Under the pieces are notes generated by a model. It was not told the DNA's origin and did no database searches. It saw nothing but the letters and a program-made list of their open reading frames with translations. A stretch of DNA of 64,000 bases from Rhodospirillaceae bacterium (GTDB lineage: Bacteria; Pseudomonadota; Alphaproteobacteria; MPNO01; UBA2964): NCBI GenBank assembly GCA_002709075.1, contig PAPV01000012.1, forward strand, positions 43,572 to 107,571, given 5' to 3'. Position 1 is the first letter of the stretch; each line of letters begins with the position of its first letter. Shown in pieces: positions 52,318 to 61,848 of this stretch. Made by a program: the position numbers and the translations under genes.

Positions 52318-53034
52318 TTGGAAAAAAAATTAAATGAAACGATGCTTGAACTGGTGATTGCCAACCGCATTTTAGATAAAGAAAATATTTGTGATGCGTT
52401 CGGACATATAAGTGTCCGCCATCCTCTCGATCCAGAGAAATATATTATGGCTCGGTCTCGAGCGCCCGGTGTCATAGAATTTGGTGACCTAATGGAATTT
52501 TATCTGGACGGCACACCAATTAATGAAAATGGACAAGAAATTTACGCAGAGCGGCATATTCACGGTGCTATCTTTGAAATGCGAAGGGAAGTTAATTCTA
52601 TCGTCCATAGTCATTCCCATTCGGTTATCCCGTTTGGAGTAACCGGGGTAAAACTAAAACCGGTTTTTCACATGGGTGCATCGGTTGGACCCGAAGTGCC
52701 AGTATGGGATATCAGAGATAGCTTCGGTGATACTTCATTATTAGTTGATAATATGGATCAAGGCCGTGATCTTGCGAGGTTCTTAGGTGAGAGGCGCGCG
52801 GTATTAATGCGGGGGCATGGTGCTGTGGTTTCAGGAAAAACAATTAAGGAAGCAGTTTTAATAGCAGTTTTTATGGAACATAATGCTCGTATTTCCATGC
52901 AATGTCTTCAAATGGGAACACCCCAGTATTTATCTGCTGGAGAAATTGAACTTGGTATGAATAAATTTGTTGGGAGTTTGGCAATCGATCGAGCCTGGGA
53001 CTATTGGTCGTTGCGTACTGGACTTAAATCTTAG
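52318..53034 (+). CDS. Class II aldolase/adducin family protein
   Basis: CDAFGHISVRHP, SIVHSHSHSVIPF, LMRGHGAVVSGKT. Confidence 0.9.
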   Translation: MEKKLNETMLELVIANRILDKENICDAFGHISVRHPLDPEKYIMARSRAPGVIEFGDLMEFYLDGTPINENGQEIYAERHIHGAIFEMRREVNSIVHSHSHSVIPFGVTGVKLKPVFHMGASVGPEVPVWDIRDSFGDTSLLVDNMDQGRDLARFLGERRAVLMRGHGAVVSGKTIKEAVLIAVFMEHNARISMQCLQMGTPQYLSAGEIELGMNKFVGSLAIDRAWDYWSLRTGLKS

Positions 53035-53041
53035 TTTGATT

Positions 53042-54181
53042 ATGACACCGCTTGAATTATATGGTAGACGTCTCGTCGCAGGGGATATCACTGAGGACGA
53101 AATGCAGGCGAAGGTGGTGGATACCCTGCAAGAACTTCATTTGGCTCTTAAAGAATTAAAATTGCGTCCAAAATCCCCTTTGTTTCAGCGTTTTGGATTT
53201 TTCAAAAAAAAAGAATTTATAGGAACCCCGCGAGGATTGTATATCCATGGGCCCCCGGGACGTGGAAAGTCCATGTTAATGGATTTGTTCTTCGAGACTG
53301 CACCGATCTCGCCGCGCCAGCGTGTGCATGTGCACGCGTTTATGCAGGAGGTACATCAACGGCTTCATCAATTGCGTACGGGTAAAAACAGAAAATCGAA
53401 TGATGACCCGTTAATGCAATTATCACAGGAAATAGCTAGAGAAAGTCGTTTATTATGTTTTGATGAATTTCAGGTTGAAGCGATTGCGGATGCGATGATT
53501 ATTAGACGGCTTTTTGAAAATTTATTGGATCTTGGCGTAACGGTTGTTGCCACATCAAATACTGCTCCCGTAAATTTGTATGCCGGCGGTTTACAGCGTG
53601 AGAGATTTTTACCCTTTATTGATCTTATTTTTAATCGTTTGGAAATTTTGACTTTAGAAGGTAAAACTGATTATCGTCGGAATCGTTTGAGAACAGTTGG
53701 CATCTGGCATATGCCGACGGGTAAAAAAGCAAACGAAGAATTAAATTCCGCATTCAAACGTTTAACAGATGGTTGTATGGCTGAGCCTAAGACCCTTACC
53801 GTGCAAGGACGATCATTGTTTGTTCCGCGTCAGGCGAGGGGAGTTGCTACTTTTAGCTTTAGTGATTTGTGCGAACAACCCCTGGGCGCAGCGGACTATA
53901 ATGTAATAGCTTGCCTTTATCAGACAATTATAATCTCTAATATTCCTGCATTAACAGGCAAAGATAGAAATGTTGTGAAGCGTTTTTCAATTTTAATTGA
54001 AACACTTTATGAACAACGTACCAAAATAGTGTGTTCAGCCGACACCTCACCTGATGAATTGTATACCGAAGGTGAGGGTGCCGAGCTATTTAAGCGAGTC
54101 GTATCCCGGTTAGATGAAATGCAAGCGGAAGATTATCTGGCTGAGGCACACCGTCCCGCTGCAAGTAAGGTTTCTAATTAG
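53042..54181 (+). CDS. zapE: Cell division protein ZapE (AFG1-like ATPase)
   Basis: GTPRGLYIHGPPGRGKSMLMDLFF, LLCFDEFQVEAIADAMIIRRLF; ATG 53042 inside ORF 52967..54181. Confidence 0.94.
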   Translation: MTPLELYGRRLVAGDITEDEMQAKVVDTLQELHLALKELKLRPKSPLFQRFGFFKKKEFIGTPRGLYIHGPPGRGKSMLMDLFFETAPISPRQRVHVHAFMQEVHQRLHQLRTGKNRKSNDDPLMQLSQEIARESRLLCFDEFQVEAIADAMIIRRLFENLLDLGVTVVATSNTAPVNLYAGGLQRERFLPFIDLIFNRLEILTLEGKTDYRRNRLRTVGIWHMPTGKKANEELNSAFKRLTDGCMAEPKTLTVQGRSLFVPRQARGVATFSFSDLCEQPLGAADYNVIACLYQTIIISNIPALTGKDRNVVKRFSILIETLYEQRTKIVCSADTSPDELYTEGEGAELFKRVVSRLDEMQAEDYLAEAHRPAASKVSN

Positions 54182-55055
54182 AGTTATTTTGTGGATCGAT
54201 CCATGTGTTTATTAAGCTTGTATCGCGTTTAGGGGGATGAAAGATTGCTTTTTCTCTCGCATTTTCTGCTGCTTTTGTTGCCGGTAAAGTTTGATCCCAA
54301 TTGGCGCCTATATACCGGCAGCCTGTAATTCCATCGGAAGCAGAAGATGCCAGCCAAACTGCTGCTGGGACAATTACTTCGGCAGGATAAAAATGCTTAT
54401 TAATTTCTTTATTTAAAATCTGTCTTCTGACAGCTGGTAGCACAAAGTCGGTATCGACGCTGCCACCTGGTGCTAAGGTGTTGACAGTTACGCCGGTGTT
54501 TATCAGGTCTTGTGCCCAGGAGAGTGATATGGCCTCTAACGCAGCTTTCGTTGCACCGTAGGGAGAGTTTTGTGCTCTGTGCATCGAGTCACAGGATTTT
54601 GAAATATTAATTATTCGTCCCCAGTTTTTTTTCATCATTCCTCCCACTACCTCTCGGGCCATCAGGAACGGACCGTTAATATTAGTATCAACAATTTCCC
54701 GCCAACCATTAATTTTTGCTTCCCAAAATGGAACTCTGTTATTTGAGATGTAGTTTTGTCCTTTGCCAGCATTATTGATTAGAATATCAGCGATACCTAA
54801 AATATTTGATGTAGCTTCAACGGTACGTCGGCAGGCATTCGGATCTGTGACATCTGCCAAAAAGGGGAGTATTTTTACCCCTGGATGTAACGCTTTAATT
54901 TCTGAAGCAGTTTGATCAAGTTGTTCTCTTGATTTGGCTGAAGTGATACAGATACCGGACAAACCTTCTTTTGCGAGTCCAATTGCTATAGCCTTTCCTA
55001 GTCCGCGCCCTCCGCCAGTAATAATTGCCACTTTGTTTTCGAATAGTTTTGTCAT
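54174..55055 (-). CDS. SDR family oxidoreductase
   Basis: NKVAIITGGGRGLGKAIAIGLA, INNAGKG, SPYGATKAALEAISLSWAQDL. Confidence 0.92.
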   Translation of the reverse strand: MTKLFENKVAIITGGGRGLGKAIAIGLAKEGLSGICITSAKSREQLDQTASEIKALHPGVKILPFLADVTDPNACRRTVEATSNILGIADILINNAGKGQNYISNNRVPFWEAKINGWREIVDTNINGPFLMAREVVGGMMKKNWGRIINISKSCDSMHRAQNSPYGATKAALEAISLSWAQDLINTGVTVNTLAPGGSVDTDFVLPAVRRQILNKEINKHFYPAEVIVPAAVWLASSASDGITGCRYIGANWDQTLPATKAAENAREKAIFHPPKRDTSLINTWIDPQNNSN

Positions 55056-55142
55056 GTAATACCTTGTTGTTGGAAGGTGATTTTAATACTGTGGATCATT
55101 CTTAAATGAAATGTTTTATGATTGAGCCATAGGAAGGCAAAA

Positions 55143-55703
55143 ATGTCGACAGAATATCCAGACCATCCCTTTTGGAACTTTTCAATAAAAGTTTATGCAG
55201 GCAAAGGAGTCTCGCATGCCTGTATAAATATTCAAGAAAGGCACCACATGGATGTTAACTTGTTGTTGCTCGGAACATGGTACGGGGCAAGTGGACGAGG
55301 CCGTCTTTCTTATAATCAACTTAACAAGGTGATCGAAATAACGTCAAAATGGAATAAAGAAATAGTTTGTAATTTAAGATCTGTTCGCACTCGGTTGAAG
55401 GATCGTGTAGAGGGATTTCCAATGAATCAGACAGAGGCAATAAGGAAAGCTGTTCTCTCTATGGAGGTGGAGTGCGAACATATTGAGCAATTAGCTATCG
55501 CGAAATGTCTTGGAGACAAGGCACTTGGATCGGATAATTTAACTGCTGGAAGAATTGAAGACTCTGTTGATAATATATTGTGCTACTTTCATATAAAAAA
55601 AGTTTGTCCGACCGACTTTGATCTAAATGACCTAAGCATTATTTTAAAGTCTGCATATCCCAAAAAAAATGAGAATAGCATAAAAGAAACACTAATCAGA
55701 TAG
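55143..55703 (+). CDS. TIGR02444 family protein (unknown function)
   Basis: PFWNFSIKVYAGKGVSHACINIQERHHMDVNLLLLGTWYG; start 55143 preferred over 55122. Confidence 0.75.
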   Translation: MSTEYPDHPFWNFSIKVYAGKGVSHACINIQERHHMDVNLLLLGTWYGASGRGRLSYNQLNKVIEITSKWNKEIVCNLRSVRTRLKDRVEGFPMNQTEAIRKAVLSMEVECEHIEQLAIAKCLGDKALGSDNLTAGRIEDSVDNILCYFHIKKVCPTDFDLNDLSIILKSAYPKKNENSIKETLIR

Positions 55704-55771
55704 GATTATGGCTCTAATGAAAACTTGCTATAATTAGTGGTTAATGTTTTAAATTATGACTCATACAAGAA

Positions 55772-56950
55772 ATGAATATTACACGGGATTTTTTGAGTTA
55801 TAACTCGGTCCACATACGGCACATGAAATCGGAATTATTTACAAAAGATCAGAGTAAAGATCAGGCTCTTATAAATGCAGATCGTGCTACATTTGAAATG
55901 CGGCGCGGACGGCCACTTTGCATTGTAACGGATGATAAAAAAGCTTTTTTAGCGGTGCCGACTGAAACCATTACGGAGCGCGCCTTAGAAGTTCTGAAAG
56001 AGATTTCAGAGAAAGAGCCCGACCTAGCTCTCACCCATCATCGTGCTCGGACATTAAAAGTAAGATTGTATACCGATGAAATTGTCTTAGTACCTTTTCC
56101 TGCTTGGCATACAGCTGAGACAGCAAGAAATCTTGCTGACCCATCTACTGATTTAGATAATCCTCTTCGTGGTCCATTTGCTGCGAAAAGGGAAAAATTG
56201 GCTGAGGGTGTTCTTGCAGCGGTCAATCTTGCTAAGTCGGCTCGTCTTTTACCTTCTGTTGTTATCGTTGAAATTGATTATTCTAAATCCTTTCACCTTA
56301 AGGAAAAAGGTACTTTGATCGTTACTTCAAAAGAGGCTTTAAATTATGAAATAGACAGTTCAGCAAGTCTTAAACCTATTGCCGCTGCAGATGTGCCCCT
56401 CGAAAATGCAGAGAACACTCGTATTTTAGCCTTCAGGTCTTCCGATGGAGGACGTGACCATCTTGCTATAGTCATTGGTAGTCCACCGAGTGATAAATCT
56501 GTATTAATAAGGATCCATTCAGAATGTTTTACCGGAGATTTGATAGGGTCACTCAAATGCGATTGCGGACAACAATTGCGTGGTGCAATTAATCAAATTT
56601 CTGAAGAGGGTTCTGGTATTCTACTTTATTTACGTCAAGAAGGGCGGGGAATTGGCCTTTTAAATAAACTGAGGGCGTACGCTTTGCAAGGACAGGGGTT
56701 TGATACCGTTGAGGCAAATGAACGGTTAGGGTTTGAGTCGGACGAGAGACTCTTTCTCCCGGCAGCTCAAATACTCAAAAAACTTGGTTTCTACAACGTT
56801 CGGTTAATGACAAATAATCCCGAGAAAGTTGATGGTTTGGAAAGACATGGTATTACGGTGTTTGAACGGGTTCCGCACAAGTTTCCTTCTAATGAGCACA
56901 ATGCGTTCTACCTGACTGTTAAACGCGAAAAGAGCGGGCATTTACTTTGA
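55772..56950 (+). CDS. ribA: GTP cyclohydrolase II with N-terminal extension
   Basis: RIHSECFTGDLIGSLKCDCGQQLRGAI, YLRQEGRGIGLLNKLRAYALQ; ~200 aa N-terminal domain resembling degenerate RibB. Confidence 0.94.
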   Translation: MNITRDFLSYNSVHIRHMKSELFTKDQSKDQALINADRATFEMRRGRPLCIVTDDKKAFLAVPTETITERALEVLKEISEKEPDLALTHHRARTLKVRLYTDEIVLVPFPAWHTAETARNLADPSTDLDNPLRGPFAAKREKLAEGVLAAVNLAKSARLLPSVVIVEIDYSKSFHLKEKGTLIVTSKEALNYEIDSSASLKPIAAADVPLENAENTRILAFRSSDGGRDHLAIVIGSPPSDKSVLIRIHSECFTGDLIGSLKCDCGQQLRGAINQISEEGSGILLYLRQEGRGIGLLNKLRAYALQGQGFDTVEANERLGFESDERLFLPAAQILKKLGFYNVRLMTNNPEKVDGLERHGITVFERVPHKFPSNEHNAFYLTVKREKSGHLL

Positions 56951-57044
56951 AAAATCCGACAAATAAAATACGGAATGATTTATTTTTTTGTAAAAAATCT
57001 TACCGGAAAAAAATTTTGTGTTGTCCAGCCTATGGAGTTGATAA

Positions 57045-57746
57045 TTATTTCTCAGGATCGTTGTCCGTTAGATAATCCCACATCCTTTCATATATTCGAC
57101 CACTGCCGGTGGCGCGCACCATTGCTTGTTCGTGAGTAAATACTGTGGACTCTACTTTAGTACTATTTGCTAGTACTGCTAATTCAGTATTGGCGGACTC
57201 TTCCAGGTAAAAGCCTAATACGACACTTTCTTCAATTGTCGGAGCCACACAAATTGCACCGTTACCGCGCATGACAATTGCTTTTGCATTTCCTAGTTTT
57301 TCTGCAAATTTCTTTGCTTGCAAATCATCTCGTATTAGCAGGGGATCATCCCAGAGTGGTGGTTGAGGAAAAAAATAGGCACCAAAACCTAAACGGGCTT
57401 TTGGTGTCAACCGGAATGTGGATAGAGTCATAACATTCCGTGGAAAAATTCTACATATGCCATTTATGCCAGGTCGTGTTGCATAAATTGTCTGATGACA
57501 TCTTACCTCACCTAAGACCCCTTTTGGAAGGGGTTTATTAATTTCAACAACCGAACCATTTTCATTTTCCTTAATTGTACCCATTGGCTTGGCGGCACAA
57601 ACTAGAAATCTCTTTTGATCCAATCTAGCGCTTACATGCCCGTACGCATGCACAAGACCATGTCTTGCGAGTGCACGGGCAGCAAGGCGGACCCTCTTTT
57701 CTGTTACTTCAATCGGTTCTCCCAAACTGCCGAAATCACTAGGCAT
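57045..57746 (-). CDS. Class II aldolase/adducin-like protein lacking Zn-ligand histidines
   Basis: ARHGLVHAYGHVSARLD fold signature, but ICRIFPRNV replaces HTH and MRGNGAICVA replaces RGHG. Confidence 0.82.
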   Translation of the reverse strand: MPSDFGSLGEPIEVTEKRVRLAARALARHGLVHAYGHVSARLDQKRFLVCAAKPMGTIKENENGSVVEINKPLPKGVLGEVRCHQTIYATRPGINGICRIFPRNVMTLSTFRLTPKARLGFGAYFFPQPPLWDDPLLIRDDLQAKKFAEKLGNAKAIVMRGNGAICVAPTIEESVVLGFYLEESANTELAVLANSTKVESTVFTHEQAMVRATGSGRIYERMWDYLTDNDPEK

Positions 57747-57751
57747 GATAT

Positions 57752-58606
57752 TTAGTCTTTAAACTCGGGAATGTCAGGCACTGCACCCCAAACACAAAAG
57801 GCCTCCGGCGTGAAGGGAAATTGTCGCGGTCTGTATTCTGGATCATCAATCAACCGAACACCGGTTGAGTATTCATAAACCATTCCATCAGGCCCCTCAA
57901 AGTACAAGAACATTGCTCCAGAGGTTGCGTGTCTACCCGGTCCAAAAACTATGTGCACTTGTTTACCACAGAGATAATAGTATGAGCGCATCAAATCATC
58001 TATGCTATCCACCTGAAAGTTTATATGTTGAATGCCCGGCCTATCTGACGGGAATAGGGCAAAACGATGATGGACTTTATCGAATGACAATAGGCCTGCT
58101 GGCCCAATCCAGTCATTTGCGCGAACATTGAACAGACTTGTCCAGAAGCTTTCATCTATTTTTGCGTCAGTTGAGCGTAAGCCTACATGGCTAAATTCGT
58201 TAATTCCAGCATCACGAGTTGGAAAGTACCGTCGAGTAGCTTTAAAGGGACGAACGGTAAGCTCTATTTGATTTCCTGTTGGATCACAAAAGGCAATAAA
58301 ATCAGTAACTCGACGATCTGCACATTCTTTCTGATTTCCGCGTTTTACCGCAATACCTGCTGCAGCCAATTCTGTGGCTGCAGAGTCAAGGGCGCCAATG
58401 TCTTTGACTTCCATTCCAAGTGCATTCAATGATGGATCGTCGTCAATATAACAGATGTTATGATCACGATCATCCCCTCTGACATAAACACGGTTATCCT
58501 CTTCATGGGCAATTTGTAATCCTAAAATTTCTGTAGCAAAGGATACCGCTGCTTTAATGTCTGCAGTACCAAGTCGGACATAAGTCATATCAATAAGTTC
58601 TATCAT
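57752..58606 (-). CDS. Two-domain VOC protein, extradiol (2,3-dihydroxybiphenyl/catechol 2,3-) dioxygenase-like
   Basis: MTYVRLGTADIKAAVSFATEILGLQ, EFSHVGLRSTDAKIDESFWTSLF, HINFQVDSIDDLMRSYYYL, YFEGPDGMVYEYSTGV. Confidence 0.88.
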   Translation of the reverse strand: MIELIDMTYVRLGTADIKAAVSFATEILGLQIAHEEDNRVYVRGDDRDHNICYIDDDPSLNALGMEVKDIGALDSAATELAAAGIAVKRGNQKECADRRVTDFIAFCDPTGNQIELTVRPFKATRRYFPTRDAGINEFSHVGLRSTDAKIDESFWTSLFNVRANDWIGPAGLLSFDKVHHRFALFPSDRPGIQHINFQVDSIDDLMRSYYYLCGKQVHIVFGPGRHATSGAMFLYFEGPDGMVYEYSTGVRLIDDPEYRPRQFPFTPEAFCVWGAVPDIPEFKD

Positions 58607-58998
58607 AATTATATGATATGCTAGAAGACTGATCGCGCAAGTGCGGAAAAGATTCTTTAGAAAATTTGTTCAAGGAATTTCTCTTCTCGATTTAATTGTT
58701 TTGCATTGAAACCCAGTGTCTAATTATCAAAATCCAAAGTAATTTTCGTTCAGAGACTCTTATACTGTGGTAAAAAAATTAAACTTAGTTTGTGAGCTGT
58801 AGGATTTTCTCTTTTTTCCAAGCGTGCATGAGACATAAAATTTTATCGGTAATTTTTTTGAAACACCACTATTACGTTGTACAGCTACAATCAATGTTTT
58901 CTTTTGGGGCCTTAATAAAAAATTGGTGTATACTCTTAAAAAAACGGAAAGCATGTTTTTAAAAAATTGATTTTTACCTACGAACAACAGGTGATCTC

Positions 58999-60048
58999 AT
59001 GGAAGCATTTGCACTTTTGCAACTAGCGTTTCTCTGTCCTATAGTATTACTGTTATCTGTTACTTTTACATGGTGCATGATCCGAATAAAATTACTTTCG
59101 GTTCCTAACAATCGTTCATCCCATGAAATACCAATTCCAACTGCCGGTGGTTTGGGAATTGTTTTGGCTACAACATTTGGACTTTTGTTTTATGGGTTAA
59201 GTGAAATTCATGGCAAACAATTAAAAGAATTTTATTGGATAATATTAGCGACCCTTATCGTAGCAGCAGGTGGCCTTTTAGATGATTTCGGAAAGGCAAA
59301 ATCATTTAAAGCAAAATTAGGGTTCCAAATTTTTGGAACGATTGTTGTGCTTTTTTCCGGTGTTTCGTTTAGTCAAATTTATATTCCATTTTGGGGTGCA
59401 TTAGATTTAGGTCTTTTCAGTTATGTGTTGACATTTTTTTGGATAATCGGATTTACAAACGTCTTTAATTTCATGGATGGTATAGATGGCATTGCTGGGG
59501 GCACGGTATTAATTACATCAATATTTTTGGTTTTCTTAGGAATTTTGTTAGGTCTAATTGAGTTAGTTTTCTTTTCAGCTATTCTTGGGTTTGCTACCGC
59601 TGGTTTTTTATTTTTCAATTTTCCAAAAGCATATATTTTTATGGGTGATCTTGGTAGTCAATTCTTGGGTTTTTCAATTGCTATCTTAGGGGTTTTGATC
59701 GCAAAATCAGATGTCACTGGATCCTTGTGGATAATTATTCCATTACTATTTTTTCATTTTATATTTGACACAGTGTTTACACTTTTACGAAGATGGTGGA
59801 GTGGAGAAATTATTACGCAGGCACATCGTTCGCATTTATATCAATTGCTTGTTAGATTAGGATACACACATGTTGCAGTAAGCGGTTTGCACCTCATTAT
59901 GTCATTAGTGTTAGGTATGGTTGCATTGCTAATTGTTGGCTGGTCGGAAGATATAAGAATATTTGCGTTTTTGCCGTGTCTTTTAGTTCAAATGGTTTAC
60001 GCAAAGATTGTATTGAATAAAAAAGCTCGGTTCAAAAGATTTGGTTGA
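58999..60048 (+). CDS. Glycosyltransferase family 4 (WecA/MraY-like polyprenyl-phosphate sugar-1-P transferase)
   Basis: GGLLDDFGKAKSF, FNFMDGIDGIAGGT, FMGDLGSQFLGF, AHRSHLYQLLVRLGY. Confidence 0.92.
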   Translation: MEAFALLQLAFLCPIVLLLSVTFTWCMIRIKLLSVPNNRSSHEIPIPTAGGLGIVLATTFGLLFYGLSEIHGKQLKEFYWIILATLIVAAGGLLDDFGKAKSFKAKLGFQIFGTIVVLFSGVSFSQIYIPFWGALDLGLFSYVLTFFWIIGFTNVFNFMDGIDGIAGGTVLITSIFLVFLGILLGLIELVFFSAILGFATAGFLFFNFPKAYIFMGDLGSQFLGFSIAILGVLIAKSDVTGSLWIIIPLLFFHFIFDTVFTLLRRWWSGEIITQAHRSHLYQLLVRLGYTHVAVSGLHLIMSLVLGMVALLIVGWSEDIRIFAFLPCLLVQMVYAKIVLNKKARFKRFG

Positions 60049-60172
60049 AAAGAAAATCTTAAACGTTAACTCTTATCAAAATGCTTTTAATTATTTTTTA
60101 AATTTGTTGCTTATTATATATCGGCTTACCATACTGGTTGTGGTATTATCTTAATCGGAATATAATTGGCTT

Positions 60173-60487
60173 ATGGTAAAAGGAAAAGACAAAAACGGAG
60201 GGCCGCCGCACCCTGGATCTATTCTGTTACAAGAGGCAATGCATCCTCTCGGAATTAGTAGAAATCAGCTGGCTCGTGATTTGGATGTCCCGGTCGGAAG
60301 AATTAGTGAAATAACTAACGGAAAACGAGGTATTACAGCTGACACAGCTCTCCGTTTAGGCCGCTACTTCGGAACAAACCCTGATATTTGGATGCGACTT
60401 CAAGCAGAATATGACTTACATATGGCTAACATCTCTGCGGGGGCAGAAATCATCGAACGAGTGCGGAAGTTAAAAAAAATAAAGTAA
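60173..60487 (+). CDS. HigA-family addiction-module antidote / XRE regulator
   Basis: HPGSILLQEAMHPLGISRNQLARDLDVPVGRISEITNGKRGITADTALRLGRYFGTNPDIWMRLQAEYDL. Confidence 0.92.
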   Translation: MVKGKDKNGGPPHPGSILLQEAMHPLGISRNQLARDLDVPVGRISEITNGKRGITADTALRLGRYFGTNPDIWMRLQAEYDLHMANISAGAEIIERVRKLKKIK

Positions 60488-60548
60488 ACCTTCAACTGTT
60501 TAAACAGAATGTGTTTTGAAGGAATTTAAAGAGGTAAGTTAGTACAAA

Positions 60549-61679
60549 TTGACGGATCGAGTGGAAGCGATAGTTATCGGCGCGGGAGTGGTTGGTCTTG
60601 CGGTAGCAAGAGAGTTGTCATTGTTGGGTAAAGAGGTTTTAGTGCTTGAGGCGGCAAAAGCAATTGGTACAGAGACAAGCTCAAGAAATAGTGAAATTAT
60701 TCATGCTGGAATATATTATCCTACAGGAAGTTTAAAAGCACAATTGTGTGTCGAAGGTAAGAACTCTTTATATGATTATTGTAAGGTGCACGGTATTCCG
60801 CATCGTAAGTGTGGAAAATTTATCGTAGCAACGGATAGGGAGCAGCTATCAGAACTGGAAAATTTGCAAATTAACGCTGCTGAAAATGGTGTTTCGGATT
60901 TAAAGTTTTTTACTCCTGATGAAGTTCGGGCAGTGGAGCCAGCTGTGAAATGCGAAGGTGCGCTTCATTCACCCTCTACTGGTATTGTCGATAGTCATAG
61001 TTTGATGCTTGCTTATCAAGGTGAGGCTGAAGATGCTGGTGCGCTTATAGTACTAAACTCTCCTGTGATATCTGGAAGAGTTGAACAAGGAAATTTGTTT
61101 TTAACTGTTGGTATTGATGATCCATTTGAGATAGCAGCTTCAATGGTGATAAATTCCGCCGGTCTTCACGCTACTCAGGTCGCCAGAAGAATCAAAGGTT
61201 TAAAGCAAAAAGATATTCCCCCCACATATTTTGCTAAAGGCAATTATTACACTCTTGTTGGGCGCCCGCCATTTTCGAGACCAATTTATCCTATTCCTGA
61301 AAAAGCAGGGCTTGGTGTGCATGTAACCGTTGATCTCGCAGGTCAGGTTCGTTTTGGCCCTGACGTCGAGTGGATTGATGAACTGAATTATGATGTTGAC
61401 CCAACTCGTGCAGAGTGCTTTTACACGGCAGTTCGTAAGTATTATCCCGCATTAGAGGATGGTGCAATTCAGCCATCTTACTCTGGAATACGTCCAAAAA
61501 TACAAGGTCCCGGTGAAGATCCGGTTGACTTTGTTATACAAGGACCAGAAACTCACGGTGTTGAGGGGCTTGTAAATTTATTTGGGATAGAATCTCCTGG
61601 CCTTACCGCTTCTTTGCCTATTGCACGCCTTGTCTCAGTTAGCCTTGGACTACTGCAGGAAAATATGTGTTGGAACTAG
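60549..61679 (+). CDS. FAD-dependent oxidoreductase, L-2-hydroxyglutarate oxidase (LhgO)-like
   Basis: AIVIGAGVVGLAVARELSLLGKEVLVLEAAKAIGTETSSRNSEIIHAGIYYP; TTG start. Confidence 0.88.
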   Translation: MTDRVEAIVIGAGVVGLAVARELSLLGKEVLVLEAAKAIGTETSSRNSEIIHAGIYYPTGSLKAQLCVEGKNSLYDYCKVHGIPHRKCGKFIVATDREQLSELENLQINAAENGVSDLKFFTPDEVRAVEPAVKCEGALHSPSTGIVDSHSLMLAYQGEAEDAGALIVLNSPVISGRVEQGNLFLTVGIDDPFEIAASMVINSAGLHATQVARRIKGLKQKDIPPTYFAKGNYYTLVGRPPFSRPIYPIPEKAGLGVHVTVDLAGQVRFGPDVEWIDELNYDVDPTRAECFYTAVRKYYPALEDGAIQPSYSGIRPKIQGPGEDPVDFVIQGPETHGVEGLVNLFGIESPGLTASLPIARLVSVSLGLLQENMCWN

Positions 61680-61848
61680 AGCTTGACTTTCTTGTATCCT
61701 ATGAACAATTATCCGACAAAAAGTCTGACCAATGCAATAAATCGGGCTGCATAATAATTTTATTTTTTGGATGATTATTTTATTTTTAGTTTCTATTTTA
61801 AGTGTGAAAGAAACGTGTTGGGTTGGGCACTATTTGGGAGGTTTATGA

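Noticed and set aside
58760-58987. 75-aa minus-strand ORF before the GT4 gene
   Set aside because: AT-rich spacer, Lys/Ser/Phe-rich low-complexity translation, no family resemblance.
60173-60487. Complete HigBA toxin-antitoxin system
   Set aside because: No HigB-sized ORF adjacent on either side.
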